Assembly (NCBI RefSeq): GCF_026210795.1
Contig: NC_089458.1
Span: 1,240,001 to 1,304,000 of the forward strand
From: Rhizophagus irregularis
Lineage: Eukaryota; Glomeromycota; Glomeromycetes; Glomerales; Glomeraceae
DNA length: 64,000 bases
Direction: 5' to 3'
Below are positions 14,209-27,034 of the stretch, piece after piece. The notes under the pieces were generated by a model. It saw only the letters and a program-made list of their open reading frames with translations, searched no databases and had not been told where the DNA came from. How positions within the stretch are numbered: the stretch's first letter is position 1; each line of letters begins with the position of its first letter. The position numbers were made by a program, and so were the translations under genes.

Positions 14209-15284
14209 TTAACCTTTTTTCCCATATTTTTTTTTCTTATTTTTCACACTTGGTTTTCCATCATCATCATCATCATCATCATTCTTGGCAGCCTCTTTTT
14301 GTAATTTCTCTAATTCCAACGATTCCTTTCTACAAATGATAATAGTTTTTGGTTTTTTGGATAAAATTTCATCATTAGAATTTTTGCTCTTTCCTTTCTG
14401 ATAACCTAAAGTTCTTCTATGTTCATAACCAGGATATTGATCTGGTATAAAATCAATTGATTCCTTAATTGCTAATTGACCTGTTGATTTAGCCAATTGT
14501 TTTATATTCCATTGATTATATGGTTCAACTGTTTTCATTGTTACATGTATTTCGCCATCATTTATATCTGAATAAAGAGACTTTGATGATAAAAATGGTA
14601 TAGCCGAATTAAAAAATGCTTGCAATAATTTTTGATTTGATAATATATTTCTATCTTGATCTTTTATTCCCAATCCTATTATAATTAAACACAAAGGTTT
14701 ATTTTATTAATACATACAAAACATACAAAGTGTACAAGGCAAAAAAATATATTAAATAAAATACTTTACCCGCATGAGGAAAATTGAATACGATTTTATC
14801 AAATCTTTTGTCCTTTAATAATTTACATTTTTCTAATTGTGTGGCATCAACCTCATAAATTATTTGACCACCATATTCAGTAAAAGATTTTATATGATCT
14901 TTTGCATCTTCATATTTCTTATTTAAAGTTTTCTTAGAATCTAAACACGTCGCTGTAATAAAATGACCTGTTTGAAGAATATTTTTAGCTAATGAATGTG
15001 CAAAACTAAAATTTCCTATTAAAAAAAAACAATAATTGTTAATGAAGAATAATCAAGGATATCAACTTCCAAACATAATGTTATTTTTTACCTTCTCCTA
15101 ACAACAATATTTTATCTTCAGGTTTATACGGTGGTGGTGGTGGTGGTTTAATAAAAGTTGTTTTATTCTTATTTTTTGGTTTTGAATATGGAGTTGATGA
15201 TAATGAATTTATTTTATCTCGATATTTTTTCTCTTGCTGAAGTTTTAATAATGAAGTTTTTAATTTAGGTTTAACTTTTGGCAT
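14209..15284 (-). CDS. BMT5: BMT5-like 25S rRNA (uridine-N3)-methyltransferase
   Basis: Predicted nucleolar SAM-dependent rRNA base methyltransferase. Three minus-strand exons: 15284-15092, 15015-14770, 14675-14209; 301 aa. After a basic and proline-rich N terminus (about 1-50) comes the SAM-binding motif ILLLGEGNFSFAHSL, formed across intron 1, then FDKIVFNFPHAG across intron 2, the motif pair typical of the Bmt5/DUF2431 family. The C-terminal part contains GEIHVTMKTVEPYNQWNI and YEHRRTLGYQKG, followed by an acidic (Asp8) and lysine-rich tail suited to nucleolar retention. Family assignment is strong; the exact rRNA site is inferred from the yeast member. Confidence 0.85.
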
Positions 15285-15517
15285 GATTTAACATAATTAT
15301 CGAGAAGAAAAAAAAGGCGAGATTTTGATATTTGTTATCAATGTTACACAGTTATTCATTATCACATGAACAAATAATTTTTATTACAAGTTCAAATTCT
15401 ATGATTACATAAATTGCAGATACTATAACAAGAGTACAAAAATCGCAAAAAATACTCGTAATAAATTCTGTATCAATCGTCAATCCTCGACATTAGAATT
15501 ACGTTTTTTGAAGATCA

Positions 15518-16137
15518 CTACTTTTTAAAAGAACGATATTTTGGTTTCTTGGCTTGTTCGACACTCAAGACAATACCGTTTACCATTATAGCACCTTCGC
15601 TTATAGCATTATGATACGCGGTTGGAGAAGAGAAATTCGCAAAAGCACAAGACTTTGTAACGATAAAAAAAAGTAAAAGTTTGTTATCTTGTAAATCTAA
15701 GTTAAAGATAAAAAAAAATGATAAATTAATTTATACCTTCCCGGGAATAAAATCAATATTATTAACCGGACCAAATGACTTTTCAAGACATTGCTTCAAT
15801 GATCCTTTATCTACTTCGTCCGTCAAAGGTCCAATATAAGTACGATAATAGCTTCGATTAACTAATAAATTAAAAGATCATTAAAAACAAATGAATAATG
15901 AAAGCTCGCTTTGAGTTAAAAAAAAAATTCACATTTTTCACGAGCAGCTAATACGGTTCCGCTATCAGTAGTATCAATAGTTGCGGTAATCTTTTGACCA
16001 TGAGAAAAATCCTGAATAAGATCGTTTTGGAATTGAACGATTTTTTGATACTTTGCAATAATTGCTTCTTTTTGCTCAAGTTGAGCTCTATAAGAAATAC
16101 ATTTAAAACAGGGTACTTCTGCGGTAGAGGTGGACAT
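15518..16137 (-). CDS. Small coiled-coil plus RRM protein
   Basis: 154 aa from three minus-strand exons: 16137-15933, 15861-15737, 15652-15518, all in phase. The first 70 residues look helical or coiled-coil (QLEQKEAIIAKYQKIVQFQN) and start with a CxxC (CFKC). The second half reads as an RNA recognition motif: RTYIGPLTD as the RNP2-like strand, a helix (LKQCLEKSFGPVNNIDF), then SCAFANFSSPTAYHNAI as the RNP1-like strand and MVNGIVLSVEQAKKP as the last strand. No named orthologue is recognised. It lies downstream of BMT5 on the same strand and is divergent from chitin synthase. Confidence 0.75.
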
Positions 16138-17250
16138 ATCGGTTACGATTCGAAAGAGAATATAGGTTTACTGAAGAAAAAGGAAGATACTTTTCGTTCG
16201 TATTTTTAATTTTTTTACGAAAATGAAAGTTCTTTCAGTGAGCAAACGAAAAAAAAAAAATGAAAGAGGTGATTGGATTGAATCAATGAGAGATCTCATT
16301 ATATGAAAATCATTATATAAAATTGTTTTCGTTAAATAAGAGGCTCAAATGATGATGATGTATGTTTTTAACTATATAACTAGTAATTCAAAACATCATT
16401 AGTTATCTAAATGAGTAATGGATAAAAAATTGTGATATTACGGTAGAACAAAATTATGATAATTTCGAATCATTATATAATTCTTAATAATTCTTTGGAT
16501 AATTAAGTAGACGAAATTAATCTTGTGATATGTATGTAGTTTAACATGTCATAATCGCGTAAAAGCTTTGGCGCATATGTCACATGTCACATGAAACGAA
16601 CTTAATTTAATTTATGGTAATACAAAAAATCCCCGTTTATGTAAATTACCGTTTAGCACAAAGATTTTTTTATATTTAACGAATCAAAATGAACTCGATT
16701 TTTTCCGAGAATTCTAACGTCCCACGTATAGTAATATTCTAATGAAATAACAAAATAACAAATCTGTATTAATAAAGTATTTTTGTGTGTACTACCAACA
16801 CGGCACAAAAAATAGACTTATAAGATTAAATCCGCCCATTGAATAATTGAGATTATGATCGTCAAGAATAGGAATTCCTTTTACCAAGAAATAAAAATAG
16901 CCAAGATTTCCGAGAGATTAATCTAGAAATCACAAACAATTCGATTTAACTTATTTTGTATTGATCATTTGTAGTTTGTGTTCATTTGATTGTTGCTAAT
17001 TATAGATGATTCACAAATAATTATTTACTCATTGTAAATCCATATAAAGGAACCGTGATTCATTTTTTTAATAAAGAAAATTTTTTTTCTTATAAAAAAT
17101 TTAATTTTACGAATAAAATTCTTTTTTGAAAAATTTAATGAAATAAATAAAACCAATTTTTTTTTTTAAAGAAAATTTAACATATAGTTTTTTTCGCATA
17201 ATTTTTTTTAAAAATAATAATAATAATAATAGTAAGATAAAATATAAAAT
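16138..17250. other. Divergent intergenic region RRM gene/chitin synthase
   Basis: AT-rich promoter DNA without a supported gene. A TATAAAG at 17043-17049, about 200 bases before the chitin synthase ATG, could be its TATA box (low certainty). Confidence 0.5.
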
Positions 17251-20200
17251 ATGGCAGGGTACGGACAAGGACAAGGACAAGGAGGAGGATACCCTCCTCC
17301 ACCGATGGGAGGATATCCACAATATAATTATCCACCTCAACCGACCCCGACTTTTCCTAATAATGCCAATGCACAATCTCCCTTATATGCACCTCAAGAT
17401 TCTTCTACATCTTATAATTCTTATTTAAATAATATGATGCCAACACCACAACATAATCAAACAAGTTCTTCTACTTCATCGGAATTTCAACCCACTCAAT
17501 CACCTTCAACTGCTTCATTACAAACAAATTCGCAAAGTAATTCAGGTCAAATTAATATAGATATATCAGAAAAAATCGCACCTGCATCGACAATACATTA
17601 TGGGGAAGCTCCAAAAATTCAGCCACGTCGTTATAAACAACAAAAAGTTACATTGTCTGATGGGCATTTTATTTATGATTGTCCCGTATCTACTAAATTA
17701 ACAAAAGAAGTTCCTCTTAGAGGCGAAGAAGAATTTGATAAAGTTAGATATACTGCTTGTACATGCGATCCTGATGATTTTCAAAAAGAAAAATACTTAC
17801 TTAGACAACAAATTTATGGTAGAGAACAAATTGAAATATTTATAGTTATTACAATGTATAATGAAGAAGCAAAATTATTTGCTCGTACATTTTATGGAGT
17901 TGTGAAAAACATTCACGAATTATGTAAACGAGAAAGATCCCGGCTATGGGGAAAAGATGGGTGGAAAAAAGTAGTTGTATGTGTCGTATCAGATGGATTT
18001 GAAGAAATTGATAAAACTACAAAAGCTTACTTATCAGCTATAGGAGCATATCAAGAAGGTGTCGTAAAAAAAGAAGTAAACAAAAAACCTGTAACTGCAC
18101 ACATTTTTGAATATACAACTCAGCTATGTCTTGATCCAGATATGAAACCAGTGGGCGAAAAAGTTGGATTTACACCTATTCAAGTTTTATTTTGTCTTAA
18201 AGAAGAAAATACAAAGAAAATTAATTCTCATAGATGGTTCTTTAATGCTTTTGGTAGAAATTTAAAACCAAACGTTTGTATTTTGTTAGATGCTGGTACA
18301 AAGCCTGGTAAAAACTCTATTTATCATTTATGGAAAGCTTTTGATACAAATCCTTATATTGGAGGCGCCTGTGGTGAAATTGTTGCGATGAAAGGAAAGC
18401 ATGGAAAAAATTTACTAAATCCTCTTGTAGCTGCTCAAAATTTTGAATATAAAATGTCAAATATTTTAGATAAACCTTTAGAATCCGTTTTTGGTTATAT
18501 TACTGTATTACCCGGTGCTTTTTCTGCTTATCGTTACAGAGCTTTGCAGAATCAAAAAGACCCAGATACAAATAAAGAAGTTGGTCCATTAGCTTCTTAT
18601 TTCTTGGGCGAAAAACTTCATGCTCAAAAGTTAATTGGTCCTGATGGAAAAATTAAAGATGAAGAAATAAAAACCGGTTTATTTGAGGCGAATATGTATT
18701 TAGCAGAAGATCGTATTCTTTGTTTTGAATTAATTTCAAAGAAAGGAGATCATCCTTGGTTATTACATTATGTTAAATCAGCTTCCGCCGAAACTGATGT
18801 ACCTGATAATATAGTTGAATTAATTAAACAACGTCGTCGTTGGTTAAATGGTAGTTTTTTTGCTAGTCTCTACTCCATTTCCCATACTTCTCATATTTGG
18901 GGAAGCCCTCATAGTGTTTGGAGGAAAATTGCATTATTAATTGAAATGCTTTATCAAACTTATAATGTAGCCTTTTCCTGGTTCGCATTGGTAAGTTGAA
19001 TATATGATAATATAATTAAGATTTATTATTATAGTAATAACTAACCTAACTTTATTATAGGGAAATATTTATTTAACGTTTCATATTTTGGGAAACTCGC
19101 TTGCTACAGATGCAGTTGCTGTCGAAGGTCTTTGGAGTTTAACAGTTGGATCCGTAATATTTAATATTTTAAGATATATGTATATTGCATTAATTATTTT
19201 CCAATTCGCATTAGCTTTGGGTAATAAACCAAAAAGGTAAATTATCTTCATTCTTTATTACATGCTTATACTCTCGTATTATTTTATATATATATATATA
19301 TTTTAACACTAAATATATTTAATTGAAACTTTTATAGCGCAAGATGGGCTTACATATTCTCTACTGTGTTTTTTGCGTTTTTAATGTTTTATATGTTATT
19401 TGCGGCGGTATGGATAACTTATAAAGGAATTAAAGCTTCGCAAACACCTGACTTTAGTACCGTAAATGGCTTTGGTAATATTCTCAAAGATTCTACTTTT
19501 AGAGATATTGTAATGTCGTTAATAAGTACCTATGGATTATACTTTCTTGCTAGTTTCTTATTTTTTGAGCCATATCATATGTTTCATAGTTTTGCGCAAT
19601 ATATGTTGCTAGTACCTTTTTATATTAATGTTTTAAATGTTTACGCTTTTTGTAATATTCATGATGTTAGGTAAGTCAAGAGAAATGAGAATTTTTTTTT
19701 TTAAAAATGTTAAATTATAATAATAATTAATATCATTTTTATTTTCTTCTTTTTTAGTTGGGGAACAAAAGGAGATCCCAAGAAAAAAGTACACGATGAA
19801 AAAGAGAAAGTCGATGTAAAAGAAGGGGGGCAAAGCGCTACAGTAGCTATGCCAGAAAATATTGATGATGAATATGAAAGAATACAAGATTTGTTAGACC
19901 CAAAAAAACAAGAGGATTTAAAAAGACAAGAAAAATTAAGACAAGAAGAGAAAGCTAGAAATAAAGAATATACTAAAGAAGAATTAAAGGAAATACAACA
20001 AAAATTAGAAGAAGCGCAAAAAGAATCAAATGCGATGTTTAGGACATACGTTGTCTTCTCCTGGATGGTTTCAAATATTATTTTAATTGCTCTTATAACT
20101 AATTTTAGTCCCTCCATAGACTCCTTTAGTCCAGATCAAAAGGGCAACATTTATTTTGCTATAATACTTTGGAGTGTTGCTATTTTAGCAGCTATTAGAT

Positions 20201-20271
20201 TCTTTGGTAGTTGTATTTATTTAATACTTAGATTATTCACTGAAAGATTATTTGATAATCTTATTAAATAA
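17251..20271 (+). CDS. CHS: Chitin synthase (GT2 family, class I-III type)
   Basis: Plasma-membrane enzyme that polymerises UDP-GlcNAc into chitin. Four exons: 17251-18990, 19061-19236, 19338-19670, 19758-20271; 920 aa, normal for class I-III enzymes. Residues 1-100 are Gly/Gln/Pro/Ser-rich and disordered. The conserved Chs N-terminal block follows (around residue 125), then the glycosyltransferase core: [26 protein letters not shown] (about 484) and the product-binding [13 protein letters not shown] at about 527. Exons 2-4 encode several membrane spans, a charged coiled-coil-like cytosolic loop (about 755-820) and two final spans. No myosin head is present, which excludes class V/VII. The start is the first ATG of the long open exon. 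Confidence 0.95.
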
Positions 20272-21102
20272 GATCTATTTATAAATTTTAAGTTTTTATT
20301 CTAATATTGTATTTTTAATAAATTTTGTAACTAAAAGATGCGTTTAATTTTTTACTTGGTACAGATTTCATGTTATGTTTTTACATGCAGGTTATTAATT
20401 TGTTATATCGAATTAATAAAGTAATATGTATTGATGCCTATCACTTGTATAAGACAATCTGAAAATTTTATTTATTTATTTATATTATATAACCTATTTT
20501 TATAATTATAATGTTTGCCGCGTATCCATGAAAAATTAGTCTGAAATTCTCTTTTTCAGCCAGATGGCACCCCTAATTAAAACGTGATTCGGCTGATTCG
20601 CGCAATTTAGTGAAATCGCGTATAAGAGTCCGATAATGACGCGGAGGAATTTAGATTCTATTATGAAAAGTTTGTGGTCCTGTGATTCGCATGCCGATCC
20701 TGAACCGTTTATGCGAAGACTTGGATGTTATATAAACAGCTAAAGATGAAACACTCATATTCATTTTGCAGTAGTGATACAGTTTCAAAAAGCGCACAAG
20801 GACTTGGCTTTTCCGTTTTTCCCTTAAGATGGGTTGTATACGTTTAACGATGATTTTTGGCTATACGAGCACGAAAATTTTTTACATCATTAGGAAATAA
20901 AATCATTGATTATCATGTGATATGGGGTGATATGAGTGATATCTTTTATTATTTGTATCGCTTAATATTAAATTATTTACATACCACAGACCAATAGAAC
21001 CAATATAATAATTTCACGTGATTTATTTAACCTATTTACTCTCTTTTTCGCAGACTTGAATAATATTTTTCACATCATTTTCTACTTTATTTTAGCTGCA
21101 AA
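20272..21102. other. Intergenic region chitin synthase/PFA4-like
   Basis: No gene supported. A TTATATAAA at 20728-20736 lies 370 bases before the next ATG and could mark a distant promoter with a long leader, but this is uncertain. Confidence 0.5.
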
Positions 21103-23270
21103 ATGATTGATTCGGGTCGATTGTTCATAATAGGAGTGACCTTATTAATAAGTTTTCTAGCATATACTTCCCAAATTTTCGTATTTTGGGATTTTTTAGG
21201 AGGATTGAATATAGAATGCTTGAAAATATTAATACCGTTTAATATAAGTGTGATATTGATTTTTTGGAACTATTATTTAACATGTACTACAGACCCTGGT
21301 AGAGTGCCTGCAGACTGGGTAAGATATTGAAATAAAATTATACTCGAAAAAGTTATTATTATTTATTATTAAATTCTTTTTTTGTTCATAATATTATGTA
21401 GTATCCGAAGGAGAATCAAGAAAATATTGAATTAAAACGATCAACTCGTGCCCCAAGATATTGCAAAACGTGTTCCGCATACAAACCACCGAGGTCGCAT
21501 CACTGTAGTACGTGTAGAAGGTAAATAACATGAATAATAAAATTTTAATATTTCTTAACAAATATTTATAATTTTTGTCTTTGCGAAAAAATTTTCTTTA
21601 GATGCGTATTAAAAATGGATCATCACTGTAAGTATCTTTTTTTTAATTTTTGATTTGTTCTTAACTAGAAATTATATTTATTTATTATATTGATTTTATA
21701 GGTCCATGGACTAATAATTGCGTAGGACACTATAATTATGGGCATTTCATTAGATTTGTGTTTTGGGTTGATGTAGCATGTACATACCATTTGATATTAT
21801 TAATTAAAAGAACTGCAAAGATGGTTCAAGATATATCTTATTATAGGGTAAATTTATCGGTTATTTATTAAGTTTTGTTTACATAAATGATTAAAAATTG
21901 ACATTTATCTTTTGATTAGTATGAACCTACAACATTAGAAATGATATTTATAATATTAAATTACGCAGCAGTTATACCAGTATTACTTTCCGTTGGTATT
22001 TTAAGTTTATATCATTTTTATTGTATGCTATTTAACACTACTACAATTGAAAATTGGGAAAAAGATAAAGTATCGACTATGGTCAGAAAAGGAAAAATCA
22101 AGCAGGTAATTAATCCAATTAATCCATGTTTTTGTTAACATTATTTTATTATTTTTTATAAAAGAAAATTTTCTTTTTTATTAGGTTATATTTCCTTATG
22201 ATATAGGAGTTTATAAGAATATACGATCTGTACTTGGTTATAATCCATTATTATGGTGCCTTCCGCAACAAATGGACGGAACTGGATTGTCATATCCTAT
22301 AGCGAAAGATTCAGGTAATAACGAAGATAATGATTTAGATTTGGACTTCATAGTGTAATATATAAAAATATTTATTAAATAAAAAATAATTCACTTTATT
22401 AAAAAGAGATGAATTATTATTTGAATTATACTTTGCCACGTGTATGAGTGAGTAATAATAATTTTTTTGGAGAAGAGGAAGTATTAATTTAGGACTTGAT
22501 ATTCTAAATCATGAAAAATTATAAAAATTTATATTAAAACTTTTCTTTCAAAATAAATAATTTTTGCAGATCCAACATTAATATGGCCACCAAAGGATCC
22601 AACATTGTCACTACCATCAAATTCAACAAAACCATGGGACAAATATAATATAAGTAAAGATGAATATAAGCTGTTTGTCAAGAATTCATTATTAGATTAC
22701 GAAAGTAAGAAGAGAAAAAATTCTAATTCGGGAAGAAAAAGTGATAGCAGTGATATTATAATACAGGATGATGGAAATTATAACTATTCACGAAGAAAAG
22801 TTAGAAGAGATAGTGAAGGGTATATTGTTAAAGATATCGCTTTTGAAGAAAAAGGATACCATTATTATGGAGATAAAGAGTTGAATAGTGATGGTAGTGT
22901 TATTTATCCTAGTAGCGATGAATATTCTAATAATATTAGTGATAATGATGAATATATTGATAATAATGAATATATTGATAATAATGGACATATTGATGAG
23001 AATTATTATATAGAAAATTTCAGGGAAAAAGGCAATAATGATGATTATTATTTGAAAAACATTAATAATAATTATAATAGAAAACAATATCAAAGTAAAA
23101 TGTATTCTAATAGCGGAGAAAATGAAGATGATGACAATTTGCCCATTGGGTTAATGATTGCTAAAAAACAATTAGAAGCCATGAATATTAAGTCTAATTA
23201 TCAGGTAGATAATAATGTTGTAGCGTATACAATTAATGATAGTGTAGTAAGTGATAAAAAGGATAATTAA
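21103..23270 (+). CDS. PFA4: DHHC palmitoyltransferase, PFA4-like
   Basis: Membrane S-acyltransferase that transfers palmitate to protein cysteines; yeast Pfa4 acts on chitin synthase Chs3 in the ER. Seven exons: 21103-21318, 21402-21520, 21602-21627, 21702-21847, 21920-22105, 22185-22314, 22570-23270; about 507 aa. Two N-terminal membrane spans and a [10 protein letters not shown] motif precede the cysteine-rich domain ([36 protein letters not shown]) whose DHHC is split by a 74-nt intron; two more spans follow. The last intron is long (255 nt). Without its removal the frame continues from the donor and stops at 22358-22360, so intron retention would give a shorter protein. The last exon encodes an Asn/Asp/Tyr-rich low-complexity tail of about 230 residues, unusual for PFA4. 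Confidence 0.82.
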
Positions 23271-24153
23271 TTAGTTTTATTAGGTTTATATTTATTTATT
23301 TTATTTATTTTTAATATATTTACTTATTTAAATTAACTATTTATGTATACTGGTTATATATATATATTATTTAATATAAAAGAAAATTTTTATTACTTTT
23401 AATAAAAATATCATTATAAAAAGAATATTATTTTTTATTTACTCTCAGAAGCAGCAGTATACTTTATTTAAGAAAAAGTATTTTATGTATAATATAAAAC
23501 TTTTCTATATAAATCAGCCAGCAAATATTTCCTATTTATTTTTTAAAAAATTATAGCAAATATATTAATTAAAATTTATATTTTAAAATTTATAGAGATA
23601 AATTTAAAAATCAATTAAAAATTTAAAAAATTTAAAAAATACTGTAGCATATTATAATGTTTTTATATTATTATTTTTTTAATTAAAATATAAATAAAAC
23701 ATTATTATATAAATATCATAAGTCCCGTGCGTTTCAAACATTATCAAAGATCGCTCAAGTGGTAATTATATTAGGGTAGTTTTAATAAAATTGCAAATGC
23801 GCTGCGAAAAAAAAAAATATATATATAAATATCTAATATTTTTAATATATTATTTAAAATTGAATATTACATATCAATATTTCTAATTGATATAACAAAA
23901 AAATAGAATGAATATATATATTTTTAAATATATTTAATGTATTTTATTGAAGTAATATTAGAATATTACTAAATGTGATTTAATATAATATAAATTAATA
24001 AATTATTTTTAACTAAGATATGAAATTTATAGAATAAGTATATTTTAGCCTCTCTTCAAGTTTACTTAAGAAGTAAAAGTGGATTTTAAATAGTATTTTT
24101 GACTTTACTTATAAATGAATGAATTTTCTGAAATGGTTAAACAAAAATGAAAA
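23271..24153. other. AT-rich intergenic region
   Basis: Extremely AT-rich, low-complexity DNA downstream of the palmitoyltransferase gene. No gene or clear repeat is seen until the foldback element. Confidence 0.6.
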
Positions 24154-24570
24154 CTTAATTCCGTCTAAGAAGTAATAAAACTGGGGGGAATTTAAAAAAC
24201 AATCAAAAGCGTTGTCTTATGATCCAGTAATTGTATTTCGATGAACTTTTTTCCTCTTTAAAATAAAAAAGATATTCGAAATCCAATCACTGGATCACGA
24301 ATAATCGCCAAACTATTTTTTCGGGGGATGAGTAGATTCCACATTTGGAATCTGCCTACCCCGAAAAAATATATTTTGGCGACTATCTCACGATCTACTG
24401 ATCCGATTTTTTTTTTTATTTTAAAGAGGACACCGAGAGCTACAAAACAAAAAAAAATTCATCGAATCCAATTATTGCATCATAAGATAACGCTTTTAAT
24501 TGTTTTTTAAAATTCTCCTCCAATTTTATATAGTGATCTTCTCTACTTCTTAGGCGGATCACGAATTAAG
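24154..24570. repeat. 417-bp foldback (MITE-like) element
   Basis: The whole segment is one imperfect palindrome. The left arm from 24154 (CTTAATTCCGTCTAAGAAGT) aligns base for base with the reverse complement of the right arm ending at 24570, over about 200 bp per arm with an estimated 80% identity by eye. The centre is near 24342, where ATTCCA and TGGAAT flank a tiny loop. Both arms include a shared AAAAGCG, CCTCTTTAAAATAAAAAA and CGCCAAA. No transposase is encoded. A target duplication could not be fixed. Confidence 0.8.
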
Positions 24571-25229
24571 TAAATTTGCAAAATAAGCTATATAGATATT
24601 TTTCGTAAATATGAGAGAGCAAAGAAATAACTTGATGCTGTGACTCGCATTAAATGGCCTAGAATCCGCGTACTCTCCCCCTCTTTGATAGCATCACTTA
24701 TTTCTTTAAATTTATCACTCAGCTGCCTAATAATAAAGATTCATTGTATGGATGATTTGAATGACAAGGGCTGCAACTACCAAGAAATAACTTGGATAAT
24801 CACTGATCATAACTTCATCGCCAGAACCTGGCGACGCAAACAGCTGTTAGTTACAAGTAACTCATAACTTCATCGCCAGAGCCTGGCCGACACGAAGCTA
24901 TAGCTTCTCCTAAGGCACAAGGGAAGTTCTCACCGCCGCAGCTCGGCCGACGTGAGAACTTCAGCATAGTTACATTACCCAAAATACTGGCAATCGAATT
25001 TTTCAGCAGTTCAGTTGTAACCCGTATTATAAGAAACTACCGTACACAGGGTATTACTAATCATGTGATATATAATCGCGACAGACGCGACATTTTATTA
25101 AGGTATATATATTACGTCATATCAACGATAATCGAATGACATGTATAAATGGACCATCAGAAATCATTTTTTATAATTTACTAACTTTTGACTTGTAACG
25201 TTTTAAGAACACGTTAAAGTTAAATAATT
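24571..25229. other. Relatively GC-rich spacer with degenerate repeats
   Basis: No gene supported. It contains two direct copies of TCATAACTTCATCGCCAGA (24807 and 24862), a related third unit ending in GCTCGGCCGACG, and an inverted repeat GAAGTTCTCAC/GTGAGAACTTC at 24923-24962. A TATAAAT at 25144-25150 precedes the ATG at 25230 by 80 bases. Confidence 0.5.
24923..24962. repeat. 40-bp hairpin with 11-bp perfect stem
   Basis: GAAGTTCTCAC at the left end is the exact reverse complement of GTGAGAACTTC at the right end, with an 18-base GC-rich loop. It is the last of three related CGCC..GG(C)CGAC units. Confidence 0.7.
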
Positions 25230-26402
25230 ATGACTGCGACGTTAAGATCGAATGTCCACTCACGTTTTTTGGCACCTGCTTCTTTAAGTGTTAACGATTA
25301 TTTTAAGAAAACGAATGCCCAGGACTGGAAGCTTAAACATTATCTAAATTATCGTTTGGAGAACGAAAATATAATTCCAACATGGACCGCTGTTTATAAC
25401 GATTGGGTTGATTCACTCAACACAATCATAAAGCTAATTCATAAAAAATTATCAAAGAATGAGAATCGATCCTAGAATGTTGTAAGGGGTGGTACCATAA
25501 CTTCTACGATCGTTACTGTGAACTACAACTTTGCGAGAGAGTCAAGCACATCGAGGAAAAAATATACTCCTATCCGATCTGCTAGAGACGACAAATAAGA
25601 AGAGATCACAGGAAGACAATTATGACAATGAAGCAGGCCCATCAAATGAAAAACGTAGTCGGCATGAGGTGCATCAACACACTGTTTGATATGATATTGA
25701 GTATCAACGCCACTTTATTTCTAACTCACCTTTATTATATTACTAGGATTCATCATATGAAGGAACATATCAAGACGAACCATAAACACCAGAATATCTA
25801 TTCGAGGTATCAGTTTATATTTATTCTATCTCATTTTATTTTTTAGCACGAAAACGTGTTATTCAAATTGATTCACGAACCCTTTAGATATATGATCAGG
25901 ATGAAGAGATAAAAGTGATGGATGCTAGGTAAGAATAGAATGCACATAGCCGCAATAATATATGTAGTTTGTAATAACGTTATCTCATTCTCTTTTTTAA
26001 GTTCGGCTGAATAGGAATTCAACTATCCAATTCATGATTGGTTGAATAAAGTAATCAAAGAACAAAAAACAATGACGTCGGAAATAAACTCTAATATTGC
26101 TTCAAAGTAAGTGATCAATGACAAGCTAATTGATATTGATAGTAAAGCTAACTTGTTCTTTGTGCAGGCCACTTTTATGGCGAATAATAGACCTATCCTA
26201 TTCTGAGGTTGCTCCCTCAACATTATCCCAAAGTGATCAGGAAGGAATTCGTACATTAATCTCATTTGCCCTCCAGATAGGACAAACCAATGAGTTTACA
26301 GTGCTAGCGCCATCAGCAGAAAGATGTTTGAGATCATTAGCAAAGATAAACATACTAGAATTTACAAGAAATGCCTGTTTTAGTTTGTCATCATTGTTCT
26401 AA
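25230..26402 (+). pseudogene. Decayed multi-exon gene of unknown family
   Basis: Several coherent coding blocks occur in order. Block 1 (25230-25475) begins with an ATG 80 bases after a TATA box and encodes 81 residues including LKHYLNYRLENENIIPTW. Block 2 (about 25855-25930) encodes RVIQIDS and ends near a GTAAGA. Block 3 (about 26015-26106) encodes PIHDWLNKVIKEQKTM and ends at GTAAGT. Block 4 (26168-26402), after a GTGCAG acceptor, encodes WRIIDLSYSEVAP and a helical segment. In-frame stops and unlinked frames between blocks indicate decay. No family is recognised; a species-expanded fungal family is likely. It could instead be one locus with the remnant at 27.3-28.0 kb. Confidence 0.4.
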
Positions 26403-27030
26403 TTTGGCCCTTAGTTAACGACAAAGCAACTGAAAAAGATTGCAAAAATTGTTAAACCGAATGGGATACATGGTACAGTTCTTGAGATCAGAAACATTCT
26501 CACGTCCAGCGAAGTTGAAGAATCAAGACCTTTTCTAATTGTTGACGAGGGCGAAAGTCTATTTCAATAAAAGTTAAAACGAGTCCAAAACTCTATAATA
26601 ACAAATAAACTTATCAGATATTGGCCAGCTTTCGTACTTGAAAGGCACGTAACAACAAAGTTGCGAAAAGTCGCTTATGCGCGTCCAATAAGAATTTTAT
26701 ACGGGAAGAAGATTACCTAAATAAAGATGTATCATACATTCTTGAATTACTCCGCTACACGTAAGTTTAATTTAAATCCTTAATGGACGTCTCAAATTAA
26801 ACTGACTTATACGCCCTTTCTTGTTATAGTATGAGATGATTGATATGGGAATTCCTCTACGTCATAATTCTGAAAGAGATATCGACGTTTTCATTAAATC
26901 AACTATTTTCTCTTGCTTTAACGGCATTGTGGATAGGCACTTGTAGTGGAGAAACCGTACCTCGAGCTTCACGTGATCGGCGAAAGAAAGCTATGAATGC
27001 TTCTTCTGATGCGGAAGGTTACCACCTTGA
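26403..27030. other. Non-coding remnant sequence
   Basis: Mixed-composition DNA that looks like decayed coding sequence (less AT-rich than the flanks), but no frame is long or coherent enough to assign. Confidence 0.35.
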
Positions 27031-27034
27031 TTGG

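Noticed and set aside
22788-23093. Antisense open frame rich in Ile
   Set aside because: It mirrors the Asn/Asp-rich tail of the palmitoyltransferase exon and has no independent support.
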